A stretch of DNA of 64,000 nt from JBGSMF01 sp964651475 (GCA_964651475.1 CAZYXV010000009.1:1-64000), one strand, 5' to 3'; counted from the first letter of the stretch, positions 39,990-49,394 are shown. Translations and numbers: made by a program. Notes: generated from the sequence alone by a model not told the origin.

Positions 39990-41141
39990 TCAGTTACTCA
40001 AGATGACCGCGGCCCCAGAAGTAGTGGGCACGCCGCGCCAGCTAAAAGCCAGGCCGGTTTGCACGTCTTCGAGTTGACGCTGGCCGGCCTGGCCGCGCAA
40101 TTGCACTACCACTTCCAACGCGCGCGCCAGACCGTTAGCGTCTAGCAAATTTCCACAGCCCAGGCAGCCGCCGGATGGATTGACGGGAAATTCGCCGGAG
40201 AGTTCTGTGCCGCCGGCCGCCGTCCACGCGCCAGCCTGCCCTTCGTCGCACAGATTCAACGCTTCCAGGTGCTGCAATTCCTTGTACGCGAACGAATCGT
40301 CAATCTCTGCGAAATCAATCTCCATGCGCGGGCTGCGGATGCCGGCCGTGCGGTAGGCCATCTGCGCCGAAAGCTCGGCATAAGAAGCCCGCCCCCAGGG
40401 CCGGCTCGACAGCGTGTGTGTGTCGTTGGCCCACCCCAGGCCGCGAATCCACACCGGCGCATCGCAGAGCGCGCGCGCCGTCTGTCCGTCGGCCAGCACC
40501 ATGACAATCGCGCCGTCGGCGTGAGGCGCGATTTGCAAACGCGTCAAGGGTTCGGCCACCGGCGCGCTGCGCATCACCTCGATCACGTCAATATCGGCGG
40601 GAAAGGCCGCCAGCGGATTGAGCATGGCGTTGCGCTTGTTCTTGGCCGCCACGTAGGCGCATTGCTCAAGGATTGCGCCGCTTTCTGCCATGAAGCGGTT
40701 CATCTCCAGGCCGGCGATAAAATAGGGATGGGCGCGCAGCGGGCGGTCGAAGACCGGATCCATGGCAAAGGCAGTGATTTCGGGGAGGGTGAGGATGTTG
40801 CTGGCCTTGCTGTGCGCCTCGACGGCTACAATGTCCATCAGGCCGCAGGTGATTTGCATGTAGGCGGCGGCCAGGCCGTGTAAACCGTCGCCCGCAATGG
40901 TGTGCATGGGGCGCTGCATCGCGCCCAGTTGATCAGGGGTGTACTCGTCAAAGATGCTGGTCCCCTCGTACATATCTTCGGCGGTGGAGACAAAACCATC
41001 TACGTCGTTGCGCGGGTCAATCCCCGCATCGGCGTAGGCTTTGACCGCCGCTTCGAACATAATCTCCTTGTAGGAGAGGTCGGGTGTGATCGAGCGATAG
41101 CCGCTCCACCCGACGCCGACAATAGCAACTTCTCGATTCAT
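39990..41141 (-). CDS. Thiolase-fold (SCP2/Ltp2-like) acyl-CoA protein (A)
   Basis: 383 residues, paralogous to the downstream gene (NREVAIVGVGWSGY start, NPSGGCLGCGNLLDANGLARALEVVVQLRG near the end). The nucleophile loop reads TIAGDGLHGLA, lacking the thiolase Cys, and GHP is replaced by GNL. The preserved fold with lost thiolase residues parallels its neighbour, so the two may form a heteromer with the two DUF35 proteins. The ATG is preceded by AGGAGAG; an upstream start is possible but unsupported. First gene of the operon. Confidence 0.85.
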   Translation of the reverse strand: MNREVAIVGVGWSGYRSITPDLSYKEIMFEAAVKAYADAGIDPRNDVDGFVSTAEDMYEGTSIFDEYTPDQLGAMQRPMHTIAGDGLHGLAAAYMQITCGLMDIVAVEAHSKASNILTLPEITAFAMDPVFDRPLRAHPYFIAGLEMNRFMAESGAILEQCAYVAAKNKRNAMLNPLAAFPADIDVIEVMRSAPVAEPLTRLQIAPHADGAIVMVLADGQTARALCDAPVWIRGLGWANDTHTLSSRPWGRASYAELSAQMAYRTAGIRSPRMEIDFAEIDDSFAYKELQHLEALNLCDEGQAGAWTAAGGTELSGEFPVNPSGGCLGCGNLLDANGLARALEVVVQLRGQAGQRQLEDVQTGLAFSWRGVPTTSGAAVILSN

Positions 41142-41291
41142 AAAATTCTCTCCTGATCTCAAATGATGGGAATAGATAGAGGTGGATACACGTGTCAAGT
41201 CAAATCGTTCAAATAGAGGCTCCTTTCTGTAGAGTGATTTCTCACTTGCTATTTTATCCTCACTACCCCCACTCTGTCAAATAGCAAGATG

Positions 41292-41300
41292 TGCTATAAT
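41292..41300 (+). promoter_or_regulatory. Extended -10 promoter of the Os1348-type gene
   Basis: TGC-TATAAT (TG at 41292-41293, TATAAT 41295-41300) is an extended -10 element. The -35 region (CTGTCA near 41274) is weak. The start near 41307 gives a leader of about 39 bases with AAGGAGAG before the ATG. Confidence 0.6.
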
Positions 41301-41345
41301 AAATGGCGCACTACGGGTCAATCGTCATTATACAAGGAGAGAGCC

Positions 41346-41558
41346 ATGACGAAGCAAGGTGTGGAACAGATTTTGGGTCGGATGATCACCGACGAAAAAT
41401 TCCGCCAGTCATTTTTTGCCAACCCGGAAGAAGCGTTGAAGGACTATGACCTGGCCCCCGACGAGCGCGAGGCGCTGCTCAAGACCAAGAAAGAAGACGT
41501 GGAGGGGTTCAGCCGCAAGCTAGACGAGCGGATCACCAAGAGCAAGATCCACTTTTAG
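41346..41558 (+). CDS. Os1348/NHLP-clan small protein (RiPP-precursor-like)
   Basis: 70 residues. The pattern VEQILGRMITDEKFRQSFFANPEEALKDYDLAPDEREALL fits the nitrile-hydratase-leader-like (NHLP) clan, Os1348 family, whose members act as leader regions of ribosomal peptide natural products or as small stand-alone proteins. There is no Cys-, Ser/Thr-rich core after the leader. The C-terminus is charged and helical (FSRKLDERITKSKIHF), so if it is a precursor the core is unclear. Own promoter with extended -10, AAGGAGAG, ATG. It is convergent with a methyltransferase gene. Confidence 0.75.
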   Translation: MTKQGVEQILGRMITDEKFRQSFFANPEEALKDYDLAPDEREALLKTKKEDVEGFSRKLDERITKSKIHF

Positions 41559-41560
41559 GG

Positions 41561-41649
41561 CTAAGGGTTAGATAACTTGCTCGCGTGTCGCTCGCTTGGC
41601 CCGTATTGCGGCATCATTGTGGGCAAGTTATTTAATTCCCAATCCTTAG
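41561..41649. terminator. Long-loop inverted repeat between convergent Os1348 and methyltransferase genes
   Basis: ATAACTTGC (41572-41580) pairs with GCAAGTTAT (41623-41631), and CTAAGG (41561-41566) with CCTTAG (41644-41649). The loop is 42 bases and no strong T-run follows. It may serve as a shared 3' end for both genes. Confidence 0.4.
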
Positions 41650-42443
41650 CTTGCGTTCCACAACGGCGCCGCCGCGTTCAATTGCTGCAGGCTTACGCCA
41701 AATTGCGCCGCACACCCAACAGGGTCGCTTTGTAACTCTTGGGCGTATTCGGGGTGCTGGTAAAGATGCCCGATCAGCGCGCGCAGATTATCTGAATAGA
41801 AATGCTCGCGCTTGTACGCGCAAGCGGTAAAGTGCAGCGGGTCGTAATCGCAGCGGATTGAATAATAAGGGCTGAGGCTGGTGCACAATTCTATAACGTC
41901 TGGCAGCGGCTGCGCCCAAAGGTCGTCACGTCCTTCAGGCACAGCCGTCAGGCCGTTCCAGGCAATTCCCCGCCGCGCCGCCGCGAACATGCGGGTAATG
42001 GCTTGCCGCCAGCGCGCTGCGCTATCGGGCGTGCGATAGTCGAATGGGCCAGACGCCAGCGCATAGTCGCACGGCTCCAATTCCACCGAGTTAATATCAC
42101 CTGCTGTGAAGCTGGCGCTTGGAAAACGCTGCTGTGCTTCGTCTATGAAATGCGGCACCAGGTCCAGCCCGCTATAGCGTCCCTTGTATCCGTGCGCCAG
42201 CAGATAGGCATACAGGTCGCCGCGCCCGCACCCCACATCCAACACGGTTGCATCAAGCGGAATGTTGATGGCCGTCAGGATCTCAAAATACAACGCTTGC
42301 TGCAAAGCGTCCTCGTACCCTACGCGCCGAGAGGGGGCCGTTTGAGATTGCAGTCGTGTGTAAATGGCAGTCAGTACCTGGCCGGGTGACTCTATGCGGT
42401 TCGTGTTTCCTCTCCGTTCTGGCTCTCTGCGAGGTTCAAACAA
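41646..42443 (-). CDS. SAM-dependent methyltransferase with NHLP-like C-terminal tail
   Basis: 265 residues. Class I methyltransferase core with motif I VLDVGCGRGDLY (about 66-77), YSGLDLVPHFIDEA and DYALASGPFDY. The last 45 residues (LIGHLYQHPEYAQELQSDPVGCAAQFGVSLQQLNAA) look like the NHLP/LigA-type leader pattern seen in the small protein encoded next door. The start is a TTG that overlaps the cyclase gene by 52 bases. No better start exists downstream before the conserved region. The target of methylation is unknown. Confidence 0.75.
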   Translation of the reverse strand: MFEPRREPERRGNTNRIESPGQVLTAIYTRLQSQTAPSRRVGYEDALQQALYFEILTAINIPLDATVLDVGCGRGDLYAYLLAHGYKGRYSGLDLVPHFIDEAQQRFPSASFTAGDINSVELEPCDYALASGPFDYRTPDSAARWRQAITRMFAAARRGIAWNGLTAVPEGRDDLWAQPLPDVIELCTSLSPYYSIRCDYDPLHFTACAYKREHFYSDNLRALIGHLYQHPEYAQELQSDPVGCAAQFGVSLQQLNAAAPLWNAS

Positions 42444-45400
42444 CGCCCGCGTTCACTCTCCAGGTGGTGTAACATAGCCGCCGCTTCTTCCCGGCATTGC
42501 TGCCCCAGGGCAATGGCCTCACTTTCAGGGCCAGACGCCAGATATGCGCCGGCTTGATTCAAGACAAACAGTTTGCTGGCAAAGCTGCTCCGCTCTTGCA
42601 CGGCGGCGATGGCGTTTTCAAAGTGCGCCCGCGCTTCACGGTGGTTATGGCGTGCGAGCGCGATCTGCGCTCGCAGCGCCCACATTGGCCCAGATACGCC
42701 CGGGTCGCTGCCAGCGTGAATCAATCGCTCAATTTCGAGCGCCAGTTCGTCGGCGCGTTCCAGGTCGCCGCGCGCCAGCGCCAGGCACGCTGTCAGCCAT
42801 GCTCGCGTCGCCGCGCGCCATACGGGCAACATGGCCTGATTCAGGTCGTTGATCTGACGCAAATAGTCTTCGGCGGCGTGCAGATTGCGGCTGTGCAGTT
42901 CACATTCCGCCAGTCCAAGCAGCGCCCGCATGGATTCCTCTGCGTTGCCCGTCTCGCGCATCACCTTCAGGCCGGGTTCAAACGCAGCGCGAGCCTGAGA
43001 GTACGACTCGAGCGCCAAATACGCTTCACCGGCTTGCACCTGTTGATAAGCTTCGCCAACGGCGTCGCCGATTTCGCCAAAGACCGTGCTGGCTTTTTGG
43101 CACATGGTCAGCGCCTGGGCATACTCGCCCAACCACTCGAACGCTTCGGCCTGGGAAAGATAAGTATAGGCCACACCCGCTCGATAGCCGCCGGCCAGGC
43201 CAACCTCCACGGCGCGGCGATAGGCGTCTAACGCCGCGTGCGGCTGCCCGCAGTGGAACTGGGCGATGCCGATATTGGTCAGACAACCGGCCATACGATA
43301 TTTGAGGTCCACTGTTTCCAATAGGCCGAGCGCCTGCTGGAGCGATTGAAGCGCCTGGTCGAAATGTCCCAGGTACAGGTGCATGCCGCCGATGGCGTTC
43401 AAGATGGCTCCCAGCGTTATCTGATCGTTCCTCTGTTGGGCCAGGTCGCGCGCCTGGATGAGACAGTCCATCGCTTGGTCGTACTGTCCCAGGGCATGAT
43501 AAGCCGTGCCCAATACGCGCAACGCAGTGAGCACCTGGGTGTCGCCCTGGCATTGAAGCGCCAGGCCGTAAGCGAGTTGGGCCGCTTGCCGCGCCTCTTC
43601 GTTCCGCTCCTGCCACCAACGCGCCTCGGCCAGCACGTTGTATGCTTCGGCCTGGGCTTGCAGGTCGTTGTGCGCCTGCGCCAGCTCGAGCGCGCGGTTA
43701 ACGTCCGCTTCAGCCAGATCGTATTGCCCTTTCAGGCGATAAATCGTGGCGCGGCTGAGATATAGCTGGAGCGCGCTGCTCCAATGATCCTCCAATGGCA
43801 GTTTTTTCAGGCAGCGTTCGGCCTGTTCGTAATAAGCCAGCGCCTCGTCATTCGCGTACACTTTTTGGGCCTGGCGGCCGGCGCACAGCGCGTAGGTGAG
43901 AGTTTTATCCCATCGCTCACCCTGACCAAAGTGGCGCGCGAGCATGGGATAATATTGTTCCAGGTGATCGCTGTAGGTTTGCTCAAACAGGCACCCCACT
44001 CGCTCGTGCAATTGCCGGCGGCGGGCAAAGGGCAGGCTGCTGTAAGCCACCTCGTAAGTCATGGCGTGCTTGAACAGGTAGGCCAGTTCGGGTTCGGGGT
44101 GAGCGAGCCGCGTCAAATCTACCAGGATGGTCGCGTCCAGGCGGTCGCGCATCTCAATGTCTTCCATGCGAAACGGGTAGATGCTGCGCAAGATGTCGTA
44201 AGCGAAGCGGCGATCAATCACCGACGCCACCTGGAGCAAATCGCGGCTGGGCGGCTCGAGCCGGTCAATGCGCGCCATCAGCAAATCTTGGAGCGTATCC
44301 GGCACCTGGGCTTGAGACAAGTCCCCCACCACTTTATAGCCGCCATTGGCGCGCTCCAGCACGCCGCTTTGAATCAGGCTGTTGAGCAACTCTTCGACAA
44401 ACAAGGGGTTGCCTTGCGTTTTTTCGTAAATCTCGCGCTCGAATGGGAGGGGCAGCCCCGTCTGGTTTAGCACCGTGCGGATCATTTGGGCGCTGTGTTC
44501 AGGCGGCAACTCTTCGAGTGTGATAAATGTGCAATCTGGCGACGCCATCGCCTGCAAGTTCAAATCGTCGCGCGGGCGGGAACACAAGCACACCAACAGC
44601 GGCACGTCGCTGGTGTGCGCGGCGATGTGATCAATCAGGTCGAGCGAAGGACGGTCGGCCCACTGTAGGTCTTCGAACAACAAGAGCAATGGCTGGCGCG
44701 TAGCGCGGGCGCGCAGCAATTCGAGCGAGAGTTCAAACAGCTTGCGGCGGCGGTCGGCGGCGTCCAGCGCGGCGATGAATTGCGATTCGGGAACGGGCAG
44801 CCCCAGCACAGCCCCCAAGATGCCGCCCCACTGGCTCATCGCCCCAACCTCTGCAGCCAGGCCCGCCTCGATCTTGTGCCAGCGGGCAGCGGCATCGTCG
44901 GATTCGAGGAACTTGAAAAAGACGTGCCACAAATCAATCCACGGCAAATAAGGCGAGTTCAATCCGTGCGAGAGGCATTGCCCAATGTAGCCGTCGCCGC
45001 CCCAGTTTACCCAATGCCGCACAACCTCTTCAATCAGGCGCGTCTTGCCCACGCCGGCGCGCCCGCCGATGGCAATCACGTTCCCGCGCCCGCTCAGCGC
45101 CCGGTCGGCGGCGGCGATGAGCGTCGCGCGTTCCGTGTCGCGCCCCACCAGGCGCCAGCGGCTGGAAAGGTAACGCACCGTCAGGCCGGTGATTGTTTCA
45201 CGTTCGGACAGCAAGCGATATGCCTTGACCGGCAGCGTTTTGCCTTTGAGCTGCATCGGCGGCAGCGTCTCGAACACGAAACGCTGCGCCGTGCGGTCGC
45301 GGGTATAAGAATCCACCAGAATGTCACCGGGTTTGCCGGCCGTCATCAGCCGAGACGACAGGTTGATTTCGTCGCCGATGACGGTGTACTCGCGCCGAAC

Positions 45401-46552
45401 CATGGAGCCAATCGGGCGCGCCAAGACAATGCCAGAGGCCATGCCGATGCGTTGGGAGACGATAGATGCCGGGCGGGACGAATCGTTTTTGATCGCGAGC
45501 GCGCAGCGCAGCGCCCGTTCCAGGTCGTCGTCGTGCTTGCCGGGGGCACCGAACAAGATATGCAAGACGCTGCCCTTATCGCCCGTGATGACGCGATTGA
45601 GCCGCCCTTCAAAACGCGCCACGACGTTTTGCGCCCACACAAAATAGTCCTGGAGCGTGTATCCCACAGACGGCGAGTCGTACTGGATGCCTTCAAAGCC
45701 CACAAAAATGCTGGTGACCCGTCTAAAATCGCCGGGGAGGTCTCCGCCCGTCAGCGACAAGCTAGTATAGATTTCGCGCGGCAGGTACAACGCCAGCGCC
45801 TCTAACAGGCGATGGCTCGCCGCCTCGTCCAGATGATCCAGGTTGAGCGGCGCCGCGTTCGGCGCGCACGTATCTTGTGCGTGTGTGACGACGACAAAGG
45901 CATCGCGCGCTTCGCCGGTAGTGGGTTGTGCGCCTAGCAAAGCGAGCGATGATTGAGCGATGACGACCTCGCCCTGGCGGGCGTGTTTTTCGGCCAGTGT
46001 CGCCTCATCCACGGCCTGGCCAGCCAGCACCGACTCTAGCCCAAGCTGCGCATCGCCCACCGTCAGGCGCAGCGCTTGCCCATAGCCCAGGCCAATTTTC
46101 ACGTTGATGGGAAAATCGTGGCCGGCCACCTCGGTGTGGCGAAAGGGTTCGATGGCGCGCTGCATCGCGTGCGCGCACGAGAGCGCGCACGCGATGACGG
46201 CGTCCGCCTCCAGAATGGGTGAACGCTCAAAGTAGGCCGTGAGCGCATCGCCGCTAAAGCGTGTGACAATGCCGCCGTGCTTGAGGATGGGCTGCATGAG
46301 GGCCGTAAAGGTTTCGTTAAGCAAGCGATTAAGTTCTTCCGAGCCGCGGTGGCCTTCGTGCGGAGCGAGATGGCTGTGTGCGTGCACCATTTGCTCGGAC
46401 ATGGTCGTAAAACCGGCAATATCGGCAAACAGCACAGCAGCCTCGATGAGTTCAGCTTCGCCGGGGCGGGGAGGGCTGCCTTCCAACACGCGGCGCACGA
46501 CGTGGGCGGGCGCATACGCTGCAACGGATTGAGGGAGGCTAATTTTATCCAT
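42392..46552 (-). CDS. Class III nucleotide cyclase-AAA ATPase-TPR regulator (sAC-like)
   Basis: 1386 residues. Two cyclase homology domains come first. C1 (about 35-225) has both metal Asp residues (VLFADIAGFT Asp44, FSGD Asp102). C2 (about 260-450) has lost the first metal Asp (SIFVGFEG) but keeps GDKG. This C1/C2 plan resembles soluble adenylyl cyclase. A STAND/AAA ATPase follows (Walker A GGRAGVGKTR; LLLFEDLQWAD), then a helical region and about 500 residues of TPR repeats (ALAYYEQAERCL, QALQSLQQALGLL). A TTG four codons upstream is an alternative start. The gene probably shares an operon with the neighbouring 7TM kinase. Whether it makes cAMP or only senses is not proven. Confidence 0.88.
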   Translation of the reverse strand: MDKISLPQSVAAYAPAHVVRRVLEGSPPRPGEAELIEAAVLFADIAGFTTMSEQMVHAHSHLAPHEGHRGSEELNRLLNETFTALMQPILKHGGIVTRFSGDALTAYFERSPILEADAVIACALSCAHAMQRAIEPFRHTEVAGHDFPINVKIGLGYGQALRLTVGDAQLGLESVLAGQAVDEATLAEKHARQGEVVIAQSSLALLGAQPTTGEARDAFVVVTHAQDTCAPNAAPLNLDHLDEAASHRLLEALALYLPREIYTSLSLTGGDLPGDFRRVTSIFVGFEGIQYDSPSVGYTLQDYFVWAQNVVARFEGRLNRVITGDKGSVLHILFGAPGKHDDDLERALRCALAIKNDSSRPASIVSQRIGMASGIVLARPIGSMVRREYTVIGDEINLSSRLMTAGKPGDILVDSYTRDRTAQRFVFETLPPMQLKGKTLPVKAYRLLSERETITGLTVRYLSSRWRLVGRDTERATLIAAADRALSGRGNVIAIGGRAGVGKTRLIEEVVRHWVNWGGDGYIGQCLSHGLNSPYLPWIDLWHVFFKFLESDDAAARWHKIEAGLAAEVGAMSQWGGILGAVLGLPVPESQFIAALDAADRRRKLFELSLELLRARATRQPLLLLFEDLQWADRPSLDLIDHIAAHTSDVPLLVCLCSRPRDDLNLQAMASPDCTFITLEELPPEHSAQMIRTVLNQTGLPLPFEREIYEKTQGNPLFVEELLNSLIQSGVLERANGGYKVVGDLSQAQVPDTLQDLLMARIDRLEPPSRDLLQVASVIDRRFAYDILRSIYPFRMEDIEMRDRLDATILVDLTRLAHPEPELAYLFKHAMTYEVAYSSLPFARRRQLHERVGCLFEQTYSDHLEQYYPMLARHFGQGERWDKTLTYALCAGRQAQKVYANDEALAYYEQAERCLKKLPLEDHWSSALQLYLSRATIYRLKGQYDLAEADVNRALELAQAHNDLQAQAEAYNVLAEARWWQERNEEARQAAQLAYGLALQCQGDTQVLTALRVLGTAYHALGQYDQAMDCLIQARDLAQQRNDQITLGAILNAIGGMHLYLGHFDQALQSLQQALGLLETVDLKYRMAGCLTNIGIAQFHCGQPHAALDAYRRAVEVGLAGGYRAGVAYTYLSQAEAFEWLGEYAQALTMCQKASTVFGEIGDAVGEAYQQVQAGEAYLALESYSQARAAFEPGLKVMRETGNAEESMRALLGLAECELHSRNLHAAEDYLRQINDLNQAMLPVWRAATRAWLTACLALARGDLERADELALEIERLIHAGSDPGVSGPMWALRAQIALARHNHREARAHFENAIAAVQERSSFASKLFVLNQAGAYLASGPESEAIALGQQCREEAAAMLHHLESERGRCLNLAESQNGEETRTA

Positions 46553-46587
46553 ATCGGCTCGCAATCACAGATTACAGAATGGGGGTG

Positions 46588-48390
46588 CTAACCGGCTCCA
46601 GGCCACACAATCTGCGCCGGCAGGCGAACGGTGAAAACGGAGCCTCGCCCCGGCTGGCTGTTCACAATGATCTCGCCCCCCATGGCGCGGCAGAGGCGGT
46701 GGCTGACGGCCAACCCCAGGCCGGACCCGTCGTACTTGCGCGTGATAGACCCATCGGCTTGCCAGAATGCCTCAAACAGGTGTTGCATCTGGTCGGGCGT
46801 CATGCCGATGCCGGTATCGGCCACGCGAAAATGAACCCAGTCTCCATTTCCGCCCGGCGATGCTTCGCGAGATACTGAAAGCGTGATGTCGCCGTGCTCC
46901 GTAAACTTGGCGGCGTTACTGATCAGATTAACCAGCACGCGCTGGACAGCGTTGGGGTCGGCGTGCATCACACCCAGGTCTGGCGAGCAATGCACCTGGA
47001 AGGTATTGTCGTTTTTCCTGGCCATCTGCTGGCCGAGGTATGATACCTCGCCAATCAGATCGTTGATTTTAAAGACATCTATATACATCTCTGTTTTGCC
47101 CATTTCGATCCTGGATAGTTCGAGGATGCCGTTAATCAGAGATAACAGGCGCCGGCCAGCAGTTTGAATTTTTTCGATGTGAGGAGTGTAATCTGAATGG
47201 CCCAATTCCATAGTTTTGACCTGGAGCAACTCGCTAAAGCCGAGAATGGCCGTCAGGGGTGTGCGCAGTTCGTGGCTCATGGTGGTCAGGAATACGCTTT
47301 TGGCGCGGTTGGCCGATTCGGCGGCGTCTTTGGCATCTCGCAGCGCTTCTTCAGCTTGCTTGCGCTCGGTGATGTCTCGCAAGACAACCAAGCGGCCTTT
47401 GACCTGGCCGTCCCGGTCGTGCAGCGGCGAGATGCGCAAGTCCATGTAGCGCGGCGTCTGGTTTTGGCTCAGGGTGATTTCAGCGTTGGTCTCGATCACA
47501 TCGCGGTAACGTTCGACAAGGTCGGGCCAACTGGATAACACGTAATCGGCTCGTTGTCCGATGGCCTCCGAGGCCGTGCAGCCAATGACGCGCTGAATTG
47601 CCGGGTTGAGGTCCACAATGCGATTCTGGGCGTCCAGCACAATAACGCCGTCACTCATGCTTTCCATCACCAGGTCGCGCGCAATCGGCACAATATCCAA
47701 CAGGTGAAAGCGGTACAAGCCCCACACCATGGCCAGGCTAGAAAGCGCGAAAGAAGGCGGGGTCAGGTCAAGCTTGGGGATGGGGCTGAGGTGAGAGATA
47801 TACAACACGTTTCCCACCCACGGCATTACGGCGCCTATCAACAAGACGGTCCTCTGCATGCGGTAGAGGCGCGGTGAGCGGGTGAGCGTCTGAACGAGCC
47901 AGACGGTACTGATGAAGAGCAATACATAAGAGTATCCAACCTGCACCCAGAACCACGGCCCGTATGTCTTGCTAACTACCGGGAACGGCCCGCTGCTATC
48001 CAGCCAGATGTTGTACCGGATCAGGCCGTGTAATTCGTTCGTCCAGACCATCACAATTGTAGTGGCGGGCACAAGCGTTAGTAGAATCAAAATGCGGCGC
48101 GTCAGCCATTTGTCGCGCCCGGTATAGCGCGCGGCAAAGACAAACCACGCCAGCGGCACGGCGACAATACCCAGGTATTCGACGTTGGCCCACCAAATTT
48201 TGGCCCCCAGTTCAACGCTGAGCAACTCGAGGGCGTTTCCCGCCGACCATTCAAACACCGCTGCCATGACCAGTATAAGCGGCGTTGCGCCGGGCGCGGA
48301 ACGGTGCCGCCAAGTAACGACAATGAGCGCCGCCGACGTGATGGCAGTAAAGACAAACGGTAATACATAGGGCGTGTATTGCCACTGCAT
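46588..48390 (-). CDS. 7TM-PAS hybrid-less sensor histidine kinase
   Basis: 600 residues: seven-helix histidine-kinase N-terminal domain (about 5-230), PAS (about 235-350, ending DITERKQAEEALRDAK), HisKA with the phospho-acceptor His near 372 (MSHELRTPLTAILGFSELL) and HATPase_c (NLISNAAKFTEHG, DTGIGM, GSGLGLAVSHRL). AGGAGAAACG precedes the ATG. The N-terminal two thirds is closely similar to the phosphatase encoded at 51720-54113. No dedicated response regulator is next to it. The cyclase gene follows 35 bases downstream. Confidence 0.92.
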   Translation of the reverse strand: MQWQYTPYVLPFVFTAITSAALIVVTWRHRSAPGATPLILVMAAVFEWSAGNALELLSVELGAKIWWANVEYLGIVAVPLAWFVFAARYTGRDKWLTRRILILLTLVPATTIVMVWTNELHGLIRYNIWLDSSGPFPVVSKTYGPWFWVQVGYSYVLLFISTVWLVQTLTRSPRLYRMQRTVLLIGAVMPWVGNVLYISHLSPIPKLDLTPPSFALSSLAMVWGLYRFHLLDIVPIARDLVMESMSDGVIVLDAQNRIVDLNPAIQRVIGCTASEAIGQRADYVLSSWPDLVERYRDVIETNAEITLSQNQTPRYMDLRISPLHDRDGQVKGRLVVLRDITERKQAEEALRDAKDAAESANRAKSVFLTTMSHELRTPLTAILGFSELLQVKTMELGHSDYTPHIEKIQTAGRRLLSLINGILELSRIEMGKTEMYIDVFKINDLIGEVSYLGQQMARKNDNTFQVHCSPDLGVMHADPNAVQRVLVNLISNAAKFTEHGDITLSVSREASPGGNGDWVHFRVADTGIGMTPDQMQHLFEAFWQADGSITRKYDGSGLGLAVSHRLCRAMGGEIIVNSQPGRGSVFTVRLPAQIVWPGAG

Positions 48391-48398
48391 CGTTTCTC

Positions 48399-49265
48399 CT
48401 AACCCGGGCAGGTAGGGGCCGGTTGACAGTAAGGGCAGAGATACGTGCCGCGCTGGCTCACGACGACGCGCTCAATGGCTGTTCCGCACCGCCGGCAAGG
48501 TTGCCCCGCGCGATCATAGGCGCGAAAATGATCCTGGTAATTGCCTTCGGGGTAAACCCAATCTATGGCCGAGCCGCCATGCTTGAGGCCCTCGGTCAGC
48601 GCCGCGCGGATGCCCTTGTGTAACGCCGCTGTTTCGTCCGGCGAAAGTGTGTTCACTTTGCGACGCGGATGCAGGCGGGCGCGCCACAGCGCTTCGTCGG
48701 CGTAAATGTTGCCAATGCCGGCAATAAAAGTCTGATCGAGCAAGAGCGGCTTGAGCGCGCCAGAGCGCCCCGCCAGCAGCGCCCGGAACGCCTTGAGCGT
48801 AAATGTCGAATCGAGCGGTTCGGCCCCCAAGCGCCCAAGCACCTGGTATGGATCGTCCACCAGGTACACGCGCCCGAACTTGCGGGCATCGTTAAAACGC
48901 AGTTCGTAGCCATTATCCAGCTTGAAAATGACGTGATCGTGCTTGCCGCCCGGCCAACGAACGGGCAGCACATCGAGCCGCCCCGACATCTTGAGGTGAA
49001 TTAGCAAATACCTTTCGCCCCCTGGGGATTGAGGGGTGAGAGCGAATTTGAGGTACTTGCCGCGCCGCGTAATAGTTTCGATGCGGTGGCCGGGTAATTG
49101 CTTTTTCAGCGTCCGCACTGACGGGTAAATTTGCCGGGGCCAATCGGCGCGCACGGCGGTAATAATACACCCCGGCAGTGGTGGATAAGCTGGCATATCG
49201 CTTTCTACTGGCAAGCCGGCGCTCAATTTACGAGCAATGGTTTCGACTTCGGGTAATTCAGGCAT
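48399..49265 (-). CDS. mutM: Formamidopyrimidine-DNA glycosylase
   Basis: 288 residues starting MPELPEVETIARKL: the N-terminal Pro (after Met removal) is the catalytic nucleophile and Glu is next. The H2TH region (FIAGIGNIYADEALWRARLHP) and C-terminal zinc finger CRRCGTAIERVVVSQRGTYLCPYC are intact. It removes 8-oxoguanine and FaPy lesions from DNA. The frame extends upstream but the MPELPE start is invariant. It precedes the 7TM kinase by 8 bases in the same orientation. Confidence 0.97.
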   Translation of the reverse strand: MPELPEVETIARKLSAGLPVESDMPAYPPLPGCIITAVRADWPRQIYPSVRTLKKQLPGHRIETITRRGKYLKFALTPQSPGGERYLLIHLKMSGRLDVLPVRWPGGKHDHVIFKLDNGYELRFNDARKFGRVYLVDDPYQVLGRLGAEPLDSTFTLKAFRALLAGRSGALKPLLLDQTFIAGIGNIYADEALWRARLHPRRKVNTLSPDETAALHKGIRAALTEGLKHGGSAIDWVYPEGNYQDHFRAYDRAGQPCRRCGTAIERVVVSQRGTYLCPYCQPAPTCPG

Positions 49266-49394
49266 AAGCACCTGGTCCAAAATCTCTAGGTGTATGATAC
49301 ATAGTATACCCTGTAATGCCGCAAGATACAATGGGTAAATAGTCCCTGGCGTTCTGTGGTATCATGTCAGGCAAGGCAAGATGTAGGATTGGCT

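Noticed and set aside
42392..42443. Cyclase/methyltransferase overlap as a sequencing error
   Set aside because: Both frames end or begin cleanly and downstream motifs are intact. A TTG start with overlap is acceptable, though not certain.
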